A DNA stretch of 64,000 bases, taken from NCBI GenBank assembly GCA_934476235.1, contig CAKSNL010000003.1:62001-126000 (forward strand), given 5' to 3'. This DNA is from an uncultured Clostridia bacterium. Its GTDB lineage: Bacteria > Bacillota > Clostridia > CAKSNL01 > HGM11501. The first letter of the stretch is position 1, and every line of letters begins with the position of its first letter. Shown piece after piece: positions 16,699-24,415 of this stretch. Both the position numbers and the translations under genes were made by a program. Below the pieces are notes generated by a model. It worked only from the letters and a program-made list of their open reading frames with translations. It ran no database searches and was not told the origin of the DNA.

Positions 16699-16727
16699 AG
16701 TATAGCATATTTTTTTTCGTTTGCCAA
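16699..16727 (-). promoter_or_regulatory. Promoter of the ilvBN-rlmD operon
   Basis: On the minus strand TTGGCA (16722-16727), a 17-base spacer and TATACT (16699-16704) are present. The predicted 5' leader to the ATG at 16679 is only about a dozen bases, leaving no room for a T-box or leader peptide. Confidence 0.75.
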
Positions 16728-16760
16728 GAGCGGATTTTTCTTCTTTTTATTAATTTGGAC

Positions 16761-16789
16761 TTGATAAAAAAGAAGGATTGGAATATAAT
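16761..16789 (+). promoter_or_regulatory. Promoter of the M18 aminopeptidase gene
   Basis: TTGATA (16761-16766), a 17-base spacer and TATAAT (16784-16789) lie 21 bases ahead of the ATG. It is divergent from the ilvB promoter, 34 bases apart. Confidence 0.75.
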
Positions 16790-16810
16790 AGATAAAAAGG
16801 AGGTAAGACC

Positions 16811-18181
16811 ATGGAAATAGGATATAAAAACACATCGGCATGGAAGGACGCGGACCGTGATGCGGTCTTTGACTTTGCCGAAGGATATAAGGAATTTTTA
16901 AATTCCGGGAAAAGCGAGCGCGAGATAATAAAGAAGGTTAAGAGCATTGCGGAGAACGAGGGATTCGTTCCGCTGGAGCAGAAGCATTCGCTCATTCCCG
17001 GGGACAAGGTGTATAAAATAAACCGCGGCAAGGGTATCATGCTTGCCGTTATCGGACGCGAACCCATAAAAAAAGGCTTTAACTTAGTCGGCGCGCACGT
17101 CGATTCGCCGAGGCTGGACGCAAAGCCCAATCCGGTATCGGAGGACGGCTCCATGGCGATGATTAAAACGCACTATTACGGCGGAATCAAAAAGTATCAG
17201 TGGACGGCAATCCCGCTCACGCTCTCCGGAGTTGTGATAAAGAAGGACGGGACGAAGATTGACGTTTCGTTAGGCGGCGAAAATGATGATTTTTGCTTCA
17301 CCATAACCGATATTTTGATTCATCTTGCGTCCGAGCAGATGAAAAAGTCAATGTCCGAGGGCGTTGCGGGCGAGGCGCTTAACGTTTTAGCCGGCGGAAT
17401 ACCGCATTTTGAAGAGAACGAGGAGAGCGTTAAAAAGGCGATCTTACTCCTTTTGCGTGAAAAATACGGCATTGAAGAGGAGGAGCTTTTAACCTCGGAG
17501 CTTGAGTTCGCTCCGGCTTTCCCGGCGAAGGACGTCGGGCTTGACAGAAGCTTTGTCGGCGCTTACGCACAGGACGACAGGGTCTGCGCGTACTCTGCGC
17601 TCCAGGCGGTGCTCTCGGTTGAGGAACCCAAAAAGACGGCGGTGTGCCTTTTGGTCGATAAAGAGGAGATAGGCTCCATGGGCGTTACGGGAATGGAGTC
17701 GCGCTTCTTTGAAAACGTTATCGCCGATATGATAGATATGTCGGACGAATACTCAGACCTTTCGGTGCGCCACGCGCTTTCGAATTCGACCTGTCTTTCG
17801 GCGGACGTCTGCGCCGCGTTCGATCCCAATTATCCCGCGCCGTTTGACAAGCAGAACACGCCCGTTGCCGGCGGCGGTATCGCGCTTATCAAGTATACCG
17901 GTGCGCGCGGAAAGTCCGGCTCGTCGGACGCGTCGGCGGAGCTTTTCTCCTCCGTTGCGCGGATAATGAACGAAAACGGCATTTCGTGGCAGACGGGCGA
18001 GCTCGGAAAGGTGGACGCGGGAGGCGGCGGCACTATCGCACAGTTCACCGCAAACCTTAATATGGACACGATTGACGCGGGCGTTCCGGTGCTTTCGATG
18101 CACTCGCCGTTTGAGGTCGTTTCAAAGATTGACCTTTACGAGACCTTCCGCGCCTACAGTGCGTTCTATAACTTTAACTAA
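16811..18181 (+). CDS. M18-family metalloaminopeptidase
   Basis: This 456-residue cytosolic zinc aminopeptidase of the LAP4/aspartyl-aminopeptidase family removes N-terminal residues from peptides. The metal-binding motifs are in the expected order: LVGAHVDSPRLDAKP (His and Asp), AQDDRVCAYSAL (bridging Asp), VDKEEIGSMG (catalytic Glu pair), DVCAAFDPNY, and a C-terminal SMHSPFEVVSKIDLY holding the last His. The length fits the family. The ATG at 16811 follows AAAAGGAGG. It stands alone with its own promoter and terminator, divergent from ilvB. The substrate preference (acidic or aliphatic) is not clear. Confidence 0.92.
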   Translation: MEIGYKNTSAWKDADRDAVFDFAEGYKEFLNSGKSEREIIKKVKSIAENEGFVPLEQKHSLIPGDKVYKINRGKGIMLAVIGREPIKKGFNLVGAHVDSPRLDAKPNPVSEDGSMAMIKTHYYGGIKKYQWTAIPLTLSGVVIKKDGTKIDVSLGGENDDFCFTITDILIHLASEQMKKSMSEGVAGEALNVLAGGIPHFEENEESVKKAILLLLREKYGIEEEELLTSELEFAPAFPAKDVGLDRSFVGAYAQDDRVCAYSALQAVLSVEEPKKTAVCLLVDKEEIGSMGVTGMESRFFENVIADMIDMSDEYSDLSVRHALSNSTCLSADVCAAFDPNYPAPFDKQNTPVAGGGIALIKYTGARGKSGSSDASAELFSSVARIMNENGISWQTGELGKVDAGGGGTIAQFTANLNMDTIDAGVPVLSMHSPFEVVSKIDLYETFRAYSAFYNFN

Positions 18182-18185
18182 AATG

Positions 18186-18222
18186 AAAAAGCTGTTCTCC
18201 TTTAAGGAGAACAGCTTTTTTT
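18186..18222. terminator. Bidirectional terminator between aminopeptidase and GH28-like gene
   Basis: AAAAAGCTGTTCTCC pairs with GGAGAACAGCTTTTT around TTTAA, with T-runs on both strands. It serves the aminopeptidase (+) and overlaps the last bases of the GH28-like gene (-). Confidence 0.9.
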
Positions 18223-19438
18223 AATCAAGGTCTGCCGCATCGCAGTCATATGATGCTTCAACGATTCCTTCACCGGATATAAGTTCTTCGCTCTGTTCAA
18301 TGTTTTTAAGATAGAGCTTTTTGATTTTGCCGTTATTTCGGATAAATGCCGCCGGCTCACCGGAAAAATTCATCTGCCGGCAATCGGAAACGGAAAGAGA
18401 GCCGATATTACTGCCGCTGCCTATGTGTATAGCGGGAAGATTTTTACATTCCTCGTCCCTGAAAAGCTTTTCGATGACCGCGTTTTGCACATCAATGTCG
18501 CTGCCGAAGCTTATAAGACCGCCTTCCGTCCATGTCACATCCTTCGTGCCATTGCAAAATGAAGCGTAAACGTTATCTATCGTGATATTTGAAATGACGG
18601 AACGGTATTTTTTCTCCTCTGAGTATTTGCTTATTATGATTCCCGCAACATAATATGTGCCGTATATGTTGGTGATGTGAACGTTTCTGAGCTTATGCGC
18701 TCTTGAAAGCAGTCTTACGGCGCTGTGCGAATTTCGGCTGTAAATGCCGTCGACAGTTATGTTTTCAATATCTCCCGAATAAAGATCCTCGGTAGTTAAT
18801 GCAACGGTGTCGTCGTGGCACGTGCCGGAAAGATTGTGGATATAGCCGTTTTTGCAGCCGCCCTCGATATGAATTCCGTCCATGTTCCAGAGCTTGGGAC
18901 TGCCTTCAAAATAGTCAAAGCATATATTTTCAATTGTGAAGTTTTCGCAAAATGCCGCATCAATTCCGTAAGTGACGGGGTTTTCTATCGTAATATCCGA
19001 TAAGGTAAGACCTGTAACATTAAAAAATATCATACAGAAGCCTGAGTATATCGGTATTTTGCAGCAAGAGCCGGATTTTGCCTGTTCGTTTATCCATTCG
19101 CGATGCAGAAGCTCATCCTTTTCCTTATCGGCAAAATGAGCGGGGTTCGGGCGTTGATTTTTGTGGTTCATATCCCAGATTCCGCCCGAGACCTTGATGT
19201 TCTTGTCTCCCGTTTCCGGATTTTTGTTTTCAAGCATACAGCAGTCTGAGTGATCTGCGAGCATAATCTTAGAGAATCTGTCAAGCTTAAGCTCCTGACC
19301 GGAACTTAAACCGATTGCTTTTCCGATCAGATAATTCTTTTCGGGCGGCGGAAGATAAACGTAGGACCGGTTATCAAGCATTTCCTGAATTGCCGGAAGA
19401 TCATCGTGTATTCCGTCGCCGTATAATACGTGTTTCAT
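18221..19438 (-). CDS. GH28-like right-handed beta-helix protein (pectin-type)
   Basis: The product has 405 residues from the ATG at 19438, which follows GGAGGG; a TTG further up lacks a ribosome site. No signal peptide is seen, so it is probably cytosolic. After an N-terminal start typical of pectate-lyase-fold proteins (YGDGIHDDLPAIQEML), a beta-helix fills about 90-400. MDGIHIEGG and HDDTVALTTED match the positions of the catalytic Asp residues in GH28 polygalacturonases (NTDGID, DDCIAI). It would act on imported oligogalacturonides or related glycans. It is the last gene of a three-gene operon with two oxidoreductases. An inactive or different-specificity beta-helix enzyme remains possible. 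Confidence 0.75.
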   Translation of the reverse strand: MKHVLYGDGIHDDLPAIQEMLDNRSYVYLPPPEKNYLIGKAIGLSSGQELKLDRFSKIMLADHSDCCMLENKNPETGDKNIKVSGGIWDMNHKNQRPNPAHFADKEKDELLHREWINEQAKSGSCCKIPIYSGFCMIFFNVTGLTLSDITIENPVTYGIDAAFCENFTIENICFDYFEGSPKLWNMDGIHIEGGCKNGYIHNLSGTCHDDTVALTTEDLYSGDIENITVDGIYSRNSHSAVRLLSRAHKLRNVHITNIYGTYYVAGIIISKYSEEKKYRSVISNITIDNVYASFCNGTKDVTWTEGGLISFGSDIDVQNAVIEKLFRDEECKNLPAIHIGSGSNIGSLSVSDCRQMNFSGEPAAFIRNNGKIKKLYLKNIEQSEELISGEGIVEASYDCDAADLD

Positions 19439-19455
19439 TGTTTTTCCCTCCGTTT

Positions 19456-20298
19456 TCAAAGTGTTACATATTCGCCGGGGTTGTCAAGAGCGTTTATGAC
19501 TCCCGTGCGCAGCCTCATAACATCAAGCGTCTGCACCGCGTCGAATGATGGTTCGCCCGTCTCGTAAAAACGCAAAATATCGGATATAAGGTTTTTGAAA
19601 TAATTAGAATCTATCGTCTTGAATATATCGCGCCCGTCCGCGGTTTCGCCGCATGCCGTAAACGGCATGGAAGGGGAATAGATCATGCACGCTCTCTTTT
19701 TGTTTTTGAAAACGGCACTGCAAATATACTGTATTCCCTGCTTTTCGACCTTTACGGCGAGCGGCTTTGCGGCAAGCACCTTTTGCGCCATTTCTATCTG
19801 GTGGATTATGTATTCGGGGAGGTTTCCGCCGCCTCCGGTCGTTATGATGCTTTTAACACCGGCAAACCCGTCAAACTCATCGGCATATCTTAGTGCCGAC
19901 GATGAGAAGATCCTCGTTTTGTATTTTCCGGCAATATCAAATATTTTCTCAGCCTCGGCATAGTCCGGAGCAAAGGTTTTGTCAATATAGGTGTTCTTTT
20001 TGTACTTTAAGGCTCTTTTCGCATATTCAAAGTGCTTTTCGGGGTTCGACGGCGAAAGTATCAGGATAAAGTCGCTTTTTTCGCAAAGGTCCTCGATGGT
20101 TTCACATTTTTCACAGCTGCGTTCAATGCACCATTCATCGGTGCTTTTTCCGCCGTGAGGCGGAAGGTTTTCCTCTGCCCATACATATTTTACGCAAAAA
20201 TCCATACCCGTATCTTTGCAAACTTCTTTTATCAGGCGGGGGTAATTGTTTGCGTGCCATTCGTCAATATAATAATCAATAAAGCCGATGGTTTTCAT
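19456..20298 (-). CDS. Gfo/Idh/MocA-like oxidoreductase, divergent
   Basis: The product has 280 residues. The start IGFIDYYIDEWHANNYP replaces the normal glycine-rich GxGxxG dinucleotide motif. The rest keeps the Rossmann-type order, including FILILSPSNPEKHFEYAKRA and KNTYIDKTFAPD, which correspond to the usual CEKP region (Lys retained). NAD(P) use may be altered. Its start overlaps the previous gene's stop (ATGA) and the GH28-like gene begins 17 bases downstream, so the three form one operon. It probably oxidises or epimerises a sugar or uronate derivative. Substrate unknown. Confidence 0.7.
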   Translation of the reverse strand: MKTIGFIDYYIDEWHANNYPRLIKEVCKDTGMDFCVKYVWAEENLPPHGGKSTDEWCIERSCEKCETIEDLCEKSDFILILSPSNPEKHFEYAKRALKYKKNTYIDKTFAPDYAEAEKIFDIAGKYKTRIFSSSALRYADEFDGFAGVKSIITTGGGGNLPEYIIHQIEMAQKVLAAKPLAVKVEKQGIQYICSAVFKNKKRACMIYSPSMPFTACGETADGRDIFKTIDSNYFKNLISDILRFYETGEPSFDAVQTLDVMRLRTGVINALDNPGEYVTL

Positions 20299-21356
20299 TT
20301 AAGTTTGATTTCCTTTCCCTGCTCTGCCGAGGCGTACAGCCTGTCAAGCAGTTTCATACTCTCCATAATATTTAAAATATTGTTCCTGTTCTTTCTTCCG
20401 GTCGAAAAGGATTCTATAAAGGCAGTATCTTCGCGTAAATACATATCGGGAATCTCATATTCGGGAGCAATTGTCTCAAGGGTTTCCCCGTCATATATCT
20501 CAAACTTTCCGCCGTAGGACAGCCGTGCACCTGCCCTGTCGCCGAGAAATTCTATCGACATATCTTCTCTTGCAATATTTTGCGCCCATGCGCCGTTAAA
20601 CGAAATGCTTGCCTTGTCCGTTCTCACATAACCGGTAACAAAATCTTCAACGTCGTTTGTGCCGTTCTCGGTGTCGGATGTGTCCTCTGCCCACATGCTT
20701 TTATACCTGTATGATTTCATGTCCTTTGCTATTTCGCTGTACACATCACAGGTTGCGCTTTTGATTTTGGCATTGCCGAGGATATATAAGATAAGGTCCA
20801 TAAAATGTATTCCCCAGTCAATCAGAACGCCGCCGCCCGATTCCGCCTTTGTTGTAAACGCACCGCCGAGTCCCGGAATATTCCTGTGGCTTCGAAACGA
20901 GCAATATATGTGATAGATATTTCCGAATCGCCCTTCGCGGTTGAGAGCTTCCAGCATTTCAACCGATTTGTGATATCTGTTGCACACGCCGATGTTTAAT
21001 ATTTTCCCCTGTTTTTCAGCCTCCTTTGCCATCTCGCACGAAAGCGCATAGCTTACGGTGATAGGCTTTTCGCACATCACGTGCTTGCCGGATTTTAATG
21101 CGTCCATCGTGATTTCATAGTGCGAAAAGTTCGGTGTTAAAACAAACACGGCGTCGACCTCCGGGTCGCTCAGCACGACCTTATAATCCGTGACCGCATT
21201 TTCGATAAAAGGATAATCCTCCTTAGCTTTTTCCGCCTTTTCACCGATGATGTCGCAGGCATATTTTACCCTTATGTTTCTTATCTTTGACAATGACGGA
21301 AAATGCGCATTGTTTGCAATCCTTCCGCAGCCTATAACGGCAAGCACCTTGTTCAT
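20295..21356 (-). CDS. Gfo/Idh/MocA-family oxidoreductase
   Basis: The product has 353 residues with an intact N-terminal Rossmann motif (VIGCGRIANNAHFPSL) and the family signature KHVMCEKPITVSY, whose EKP lysine is catalytic. The C-terminal alpha/beta domain has GGGVLIDWGIHFMDLILYI, with a likely catalytic His. It uses NAD(P) to oxidise a sugar or inositol-like substrate, which is not identifiable here. It is the first gene of the minus-strand operon, with ATG 21356 after AAGGGAG. It is divergent from an AraC regulator across a 127-base gap that holds a 31-bp palindrome. It probably works in pectic-sugar catabolism together with its two downstream partners. Confidence 0.88.
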   Translation of the reverse strand: MNKVLAVIGCGRIANNAHFPSLSKIRNIRVKYACDIIGEKAEKAKEDYPFIENAVTDYKVVLSDPEVDAVFVLTPNFSHYEITMDALKSGKHVMCEKPITVSYALSCEMAKEAEKQGKILNIGVCNRYHKSVEMLEALNREGRFGNIYHIYCSFRSHRNIPGLGGAFTTKAESGGGVLIDWGIHFMDLILYILGNAKIKSATCDVYSEIAKDMKSYRYKSMWAEDTSDTENGTNDVEDFVTGYVRTDKASISFNGAWAQNIAREDMSIEFLGDRAGARLSYGGKFEIYDGETLETIAPEYEIPDMYLREDTAFIESFSTGRKNRNNILNIMESMKLLDRLYASAEQGKEIKLK

Positions 21357-21399
21357 AATACATCTCCCTTCTTTTTGTAAAAGTTGTCATATTTTTGTC

Positions 21400-21430
21400 T
21401 TTTCATAAAATGCACTGCAATTTATGAAAA
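21400..21430. promoter_or_regulatory. 31-bp near-perfect palindrome, candidate operator
   Basis: TTTTCATAAAATGCA (21400-21414), a central C, then TGCAATTTATGAAAA (21416-21430) are complementary at 14 of 15 positions. It lies midway between the divergent oxidoreductase operon and the AraC gene, just upstream of a candidate araC promoter. It is the best operator candidate for that regulator. Confidence 0.6.
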
Positions 21431-21435
21431 AAAGC

Positions 21436-21464
21436 TTGTATATTTTTTGCTTTTTTGATACACT
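21436..21464 (+). promoter_or_regulatory. Candidate promoter of the AraC gene at 21484
   Basis: TTGTAT, a 17-base spacer and TACACT sit 19 bases before the ATG. Both hexamers are weak, as expected for an activator-dependent or repressed promoter. Confidence 0.4.
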
Positions 21465-21483
21465 CACAATGAGGTGACAAGTA

Positions 21484-22338
21484 ATGTATAAATACCATCT
21501 GGATTTCTTGCATATAGAAGAGCCTGTTTGCTATAAAGATATTCTGCTCTTTCAGATAGGAAGACTGTATTGTTTTGCCGGAACCGTTATCGAAAAGCAT
21601 GCGCACCTTGATTGGTTTGAACTCACGGTCATATCCGACGGGGAAGGAAAAGTCATAACCAACGGAGTTGCATCGCCCGTGCAAAAGGGAGATATTTACC
21701 TTTCATATCCCGGAGATTTTCACGAGATTATATCGTCGGAAGAAAAGCCGCTGAAATATGATTTTTTTGCGTTCGCTACAAAAAACGCCGTACTTAAAGA
21801 AGAGCTTAAAGATATTATGAATTCGCACACGTGCGAAGAACGCATTTTTCGCAGCAATGCGGTAAATTACGCCGTGTCGTACGCCATTTGTGAGCTTTCG
21901 TCAAAGAAGAAATATTCGTCGGAGCTTCTTTCGCTGATATTTGAGGAGATCATCTATAATATCGTTCGGAGCTTTGACTGCGGGGCTGTCAGAAGCGACA
22001 ACAGCCGCATTTCGGCAAACGAACTTTGCTTTCAGATAATGCACTATATAGATACCAACATATATTCGATAAAAAACCTTGCCTCACTGTCCGAAAAATT
22101 TTCATACAATTACAGCTACCTGTCGAACTTTTTCAGGAAAAAAACCGGCACGACAATAGCGGATTATTATCAGAACCGCCGGCTGGAGACCGCAAAGCTT
22201 TTGATAAACTCGGGCGACCTTAAAATTATCAATATAGCCGAGAGGTTAGGCTATTCGTCGCTTTTTGCATTTTCAAAGGCGTTCAAGAAAAAATACGGAA
22301 TCTCGCCGAAAAACTATATCAGAGCCGACCGGACTTAA
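21484..22338 (+). CDS. AraC-family transcriptional regulator
   Basis: The product has 284 residues. An N-terminal cupin-like sensing domain (about 20-140) contains HAHLDWFELTVISDGEG and GDIYLSYPGDFHEI. The C-terminal tandem helix-turn-helix (about 185-284) includes SYLSNFFRKKTGTTIADYYQ and the second-half signature NIAERLGYSSLFAFSKAFKK. The ATG at 21484 follows GAGGTGA. It lies between the oxidoreductase/GH28-like operon (divergent) and the isomerase-like gene (same strand, 189 bases on) and probably controls both in response to a pectic sugar. That role is inferred from location. Confidence 0.9.
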   Translation: MYKYHLDFLHIEEPVCYKDILLFQIGRLYCFAGTVIEKHAHLDWFELTVISDGEGKVITNGVASPVQKGDIYLSYPGDFHEIISSEEKPLKYDFFAFATKNAVLKEELKDIMNSHTCEERIFRSNAVNYAVSYAICELSSKKKYSSELLSLIFEEIIYNIVRSFDCGAVRSDNSRISANELCFQIMHYIDTNIYSIKNLASLSEKFSYNYSYLSNFFRKKTGTTIADYYQNRRLETAKLLINSGDLKIINIAERLGYSSLFAFSKAFKKKYGISPKNYIRADRT

Positions 22339-22371
22339 ACGCCGTATTTATTCTAATTCAAAAATATTTGG

Positions 22372-22471
22372 TTGTAAATATCATTTCTTTGCGGAAAACA
22401 TATCTTTTTTTCCGAATATCGGATTCATGAAAAAAACGGATATTTTTTTGCAAAAAAATATGCATTTACAA
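22372..22471. promoter_or_regulatory. 100-bp nested inverted-repeat region before the isomerase gene
   Basis: TTGTAAAT (22372-22379) is repeated inverted as ATTTACAA (22464-22471). Nested inside are TTTGC/GCAAA, ATATC/GGATAT and a central CCGA-ATA-TCGG (22412-22422). The sequence is AT-rich with T-tracts. It could end the araC transcript, hold operators, or form a leader for the isomerase gene. No clear sigma-A promoter is visible. Confidence 0.4.
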
Positions 22472-22527
22472 TGCTCTTTTACCGCTGTAAAATAAAGCGT
22501 AATAAATTATGGCGGAGGGACCTTGAA

Positions 22528-23385
22528 ATGTATAAATTTCCTATCGGAATCATTTTGGAATCGCTGAAATTGCCGCGCCGCGAGGCAATAAAAAAGGCAG
22601 CGGAAATCGGCGCAAAGGGAATTCAGATGTATGCAACGGAGGGCGAAAATTCCCCGGAAAACCTTTCCGGAAAGAAAAGGGCGGAGCTTAAAGACGAGGT
22701 CGCATCGTCCGGACTCGTTTTTTCCGCGCTGTGCGGCGACCTCGGCATGGGCTTCGGAGACCGCGAAAAAAATCCGATGCTTATCGAAAAGTCAAAAAGA
22801 ATTATCGGGCTGGCAAAGGAGCTGGGAACGGACATTGTTACCACGCATATAGGCGTTGTCCCGGCTGACAGGGAGTGTGACAGATACAAAATCATGCAGG
22901 AGGCATGCTTTGAACTGGCACGTTTTGCCGAGAGTATGGAGGCGCGCTTTGCTGTTGAAACGGGACCGGAACCGGCGGACGTGCTGAAAGAGTTTTTGGA
23001 TTCTTTGGGTTCCTCGGGCGTTGCGGTAAACTTAGACCCGGCTAATTTTAAAATGGTAACCGGCTTTGACCCCGTCGACGCGGTCCGTATTTTGAAAGAT
23101 TATATTGTTCACACTCACGCGAAGGACGGAAACCGCCTTAACATCGGAGATCCCGAGTATATTTACAGGGCGGTTCATCCCGTCCCGCAAAACTTTAACG
23201 ACATAAAATATTTTGAAGAAGTTCCGCTCGGAACGGGGAGCGTTGATTTTCCGAATTACTTAAAAGCGCTTGACGAAGTCGGCTATAAAGGTTTTTTGAC
23301 TATTGAGCGCGAGGCGGGAGACAGACCCGAGGAGGACATCGCTGCGGCATACAGATACTTAAATAAAGTGATTGCGGAAAACTGA
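22528..23385 (+). CDS. Sugar-phosphate isomerase/epimerase-like TIM-barrel protein
   Basis: The product has 285 residues from the ATG at 22528 behind GGCGGAGGGA; an upstream in-frame start has no ribosome site. It belongs to the xylose-isomerase-like (AP-endonuclease-2) barrel family. Metal-ligand regions are recognisable: IVTTHIGVVP, RFAVETGPEP (Glu), AVNLDPANF (Asp), VHTHAKDGNR (His and Asp) and a final FLTIERE (Glu). A divalent-metal-dependent keto-sugar isomerase or epimerase is likely; the substrate is unknown. It lies downstream of the AraC gene and likely belongs to the same catabolic island as the oxidoreductases and the beta-helix protein. Confidence 0.85.
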   Translation: MYKFPIGIILESLKLPRREAIKKAAEIGAKGIQMYATEGENSPENLSGKKRAELKDEVASSGLVFSALCGDLGMGFGDREKNPMLIEKSKRIIGLAKELGTDIVTTHIGVVPADRECDRYKIMQEACFELARFAESMEARFAVETGPEPADVLKEFLDSLGSSGVAVNLDPANFKMVTGFDPVDAVRILKDYIVHTHAKDGNRLNIGDPEYIYRAVHPVPQNFNDIKYFEEVPLGTGSVDFPNYLKALDEVGYKGFLTIEREAGDRPEEDIAAAYRYLNKVIAEN

Positions 23386-23386
23386 G

Positions 23387-23435
23387 TGATTTTCCGGCAA
23401 ATAAAAAAACGGCTCCCATATTGGGAGCCGTTCGC
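23387..23435 (+). terminator. Terminator after the isomerase gene (repeat copy 1)
   Basis: The hairpin AACGGCTCCC/GGGAGCCGTT with loop ATATT (23408-23432) is preceded by TTTTCCGGCAAATAAAAA. The whole block of about 49 bases recurs at 23740-23789. It starts two bases after the isomerase stop. Confidence 0.75.
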
Positions 23436-23502
23436 ATATCAAAAAACCGTTTTTGCTTCCGGAATGAAGAGCTTGAACGCTTAAAATATACCGGGCATTT
23501 CT

Positions 23503-23715
23503 AAAAATCCTCCCGTCATTTGCTTCGCAAATGCCACCCTCCTTTAGCAAGGAGGGCTTTTAAAGGCTCCCTTGCTAAACGGCGTGACGGAAAAAGACAA
23601 CAAAGTCTTTTTCCTTTAGGTGCGAAAAACCGTTCAAGGTTTTGTCGCACGCTCTTAAAACCGCAAAGGCGGTTTTAAGCTGTCATTTTCCTTGAAAATG
23701 ACTGAGGGATTTTTC
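23503..23715. repeat. Multi-hairpin element, copy A (long form)
   Basis: The outer ends AAAAATCCTCCC and GAGGGATTTTT pair. The left arm is CATTTGC/GCAAATG; the right arm is GTCATTTTC/GAAAATGAC. Between them is CTCCTTTAGCAAGGAG, then an inserted three-hairpin module (23589-23679): GGAAAAAGAC/GTCTTTTTCC, GTGCGA/TCGCAC and CTTAAAACCGC/GCGGTTTTAAG. The module recurs almost exactly at 32637-32730. No open reading frame lies in this 400-base gap, which the element and the two terminators fill. Confidence 0.75.
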
Positions 23716-23739
23716 GGCGCGCCTGTTTTAGCTAAGGGC

Positions 23740-23789
23740 TGATTTTTTCCGGCAAATAAAAAACGGCTCCCTTTTTGGGAGCCGTTCGC
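23740..23789 (-). terminator. Terminator after the ArsR gene (repeat copy 2)
   Basis: The hairpin AACGGCTCCC/GGGAGCCGTT with loop TTTTT (23762-23786) lies three bases beyond the ArsR stop, and its minus-strand T-run fits. It is a near-copy of 23387-23435 including the flanking TTTTCCGGCAAATAAAAA. Confidence 0.8.
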
Positions 23790-23791
23790 TT

Positions 23792-24181
23792 TTAAAATAA
23801 CCAGATATCCGTCTGCCTCGGCTCCTCCTTTTTGGGAGCGGGCTCTTTTTTTTCACGCTTTTTTACGGGCGCTTTTTTCTTTTCGGAAGGCGCATCGGAA
23901 AAATGCACGTCCGACTTTGCGAAAGATGAAAAATACTCCGTGAGACTTGATATAGCGTCCTTCGAAACGACATAAAAGGTCTTTTGCCCGTGCTTTTTCT
24001 TTAAAACGATTCCGGACTCCGTCAGTATCTTCATGTGGTGCGAGAGCGTGGGCTGAGAGATATTAAGCCCCGACAAAAGCTCCGAAGCGCACATTTCGCC
24101 GCCCGACAAAGCCTCTAAAACAGCAATTCTGTTTTCATCCGCCAGCGCGCGGAAAATTTCAGCATAATTCATATACATCAC
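23792..24181 (-). CDS. ArsR-family (HTH_5) transcriptional regulator with basic tail
   Basis: The product has 129 residues. The winged helix (about 5-80) reads IFRALADENRIAVLEALSGG, then MCASELLSGLNISQPTLSHH and MKILTESGIVLKKKHGQ, a clear ArsR/SmtB pattern. No metal-binding ELCVCDL-type cysteine motif is seen, only one Cys at the start of the recognition region. The last 35 residues are rich in Lys, Glu and Pro (KKKAPVKKREKKEPAPKKEE) and look disordered, an unusual extension for this family. Three ATGs occur in the first four codons and the ribosome site AAAGGG best suits the second or third. Target and inducer are unknown. Confidence 0.85.
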   Translation of the reverse strand: MMYMNYAEIFRALADENRIAVLEALSGGEMCASELLSGLNISQPTLSHHMKILTESGIVLKKKHGQKTFYVVSKDAISSLTEYFSSFAKSDVHFSDAPSEKKKAPVKKREKKEPAPKKEEPRQTDIWLF

Positions 24182-24214
24182 CCTTTTTAATTATATAACA
24201 TATATTGACGGTTG

Positions 24215-24415
24215 TCAATGCTTTTTTAACGGGGTGACGCTGCCGTCAGGATTTTTGATGTACGCATTGTCAAGCTGGTTTTTTAACGACGAGCGCATGG
24301 CTCTTATATACTCGTCGCGAAGGGCGGTCTGCTCCGCTTTTTCATCGTCCGTCAAAGCGCCTTCCTTTGCCTTTTTGGCAAGAAAATTGATTCTTTTTAT
24401 CTTTTCGTCCGTCAT
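24215..24415 (-). CDS. DUF896 (YnzC-type) small protein
   Basis: The 66-residue protein contains KIKRINFLAKKAKEGALTDDE and LRDEYIRAMRSSLKNQL, the two helices that define the DUF896/YnzC family of small cytosolic helical proteins in Bacillota. The function of the family is unsettled. The ATG overlaps the mtnN stop (ATGA), so it is the last gene of the luxS operon. That linkage gives no functional clue beyond co-expression. Confidence 0.9.
   Translation of the reverse strand: MTDEKIKRINFLAKKAKEGALTDDEKAEQTALRDEYIRAMRSSLKNQLDNAYIKNPDGSVTPLKKH

Noticed and set aside
16680..16810. T-box or leader peptide for ilvBN
   Set aside because: The predicted 5' leader is only about a dozen bases, and there is no hairpin or branched-chain codon run.
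16680..16841. 54-residue hydrophobic N-terminal extension of ilvB
   Set aside because: It spans the promoter and a divergent gene start, is not similar to IlvB, and the internal ATG at 16679 has GGAGTG.
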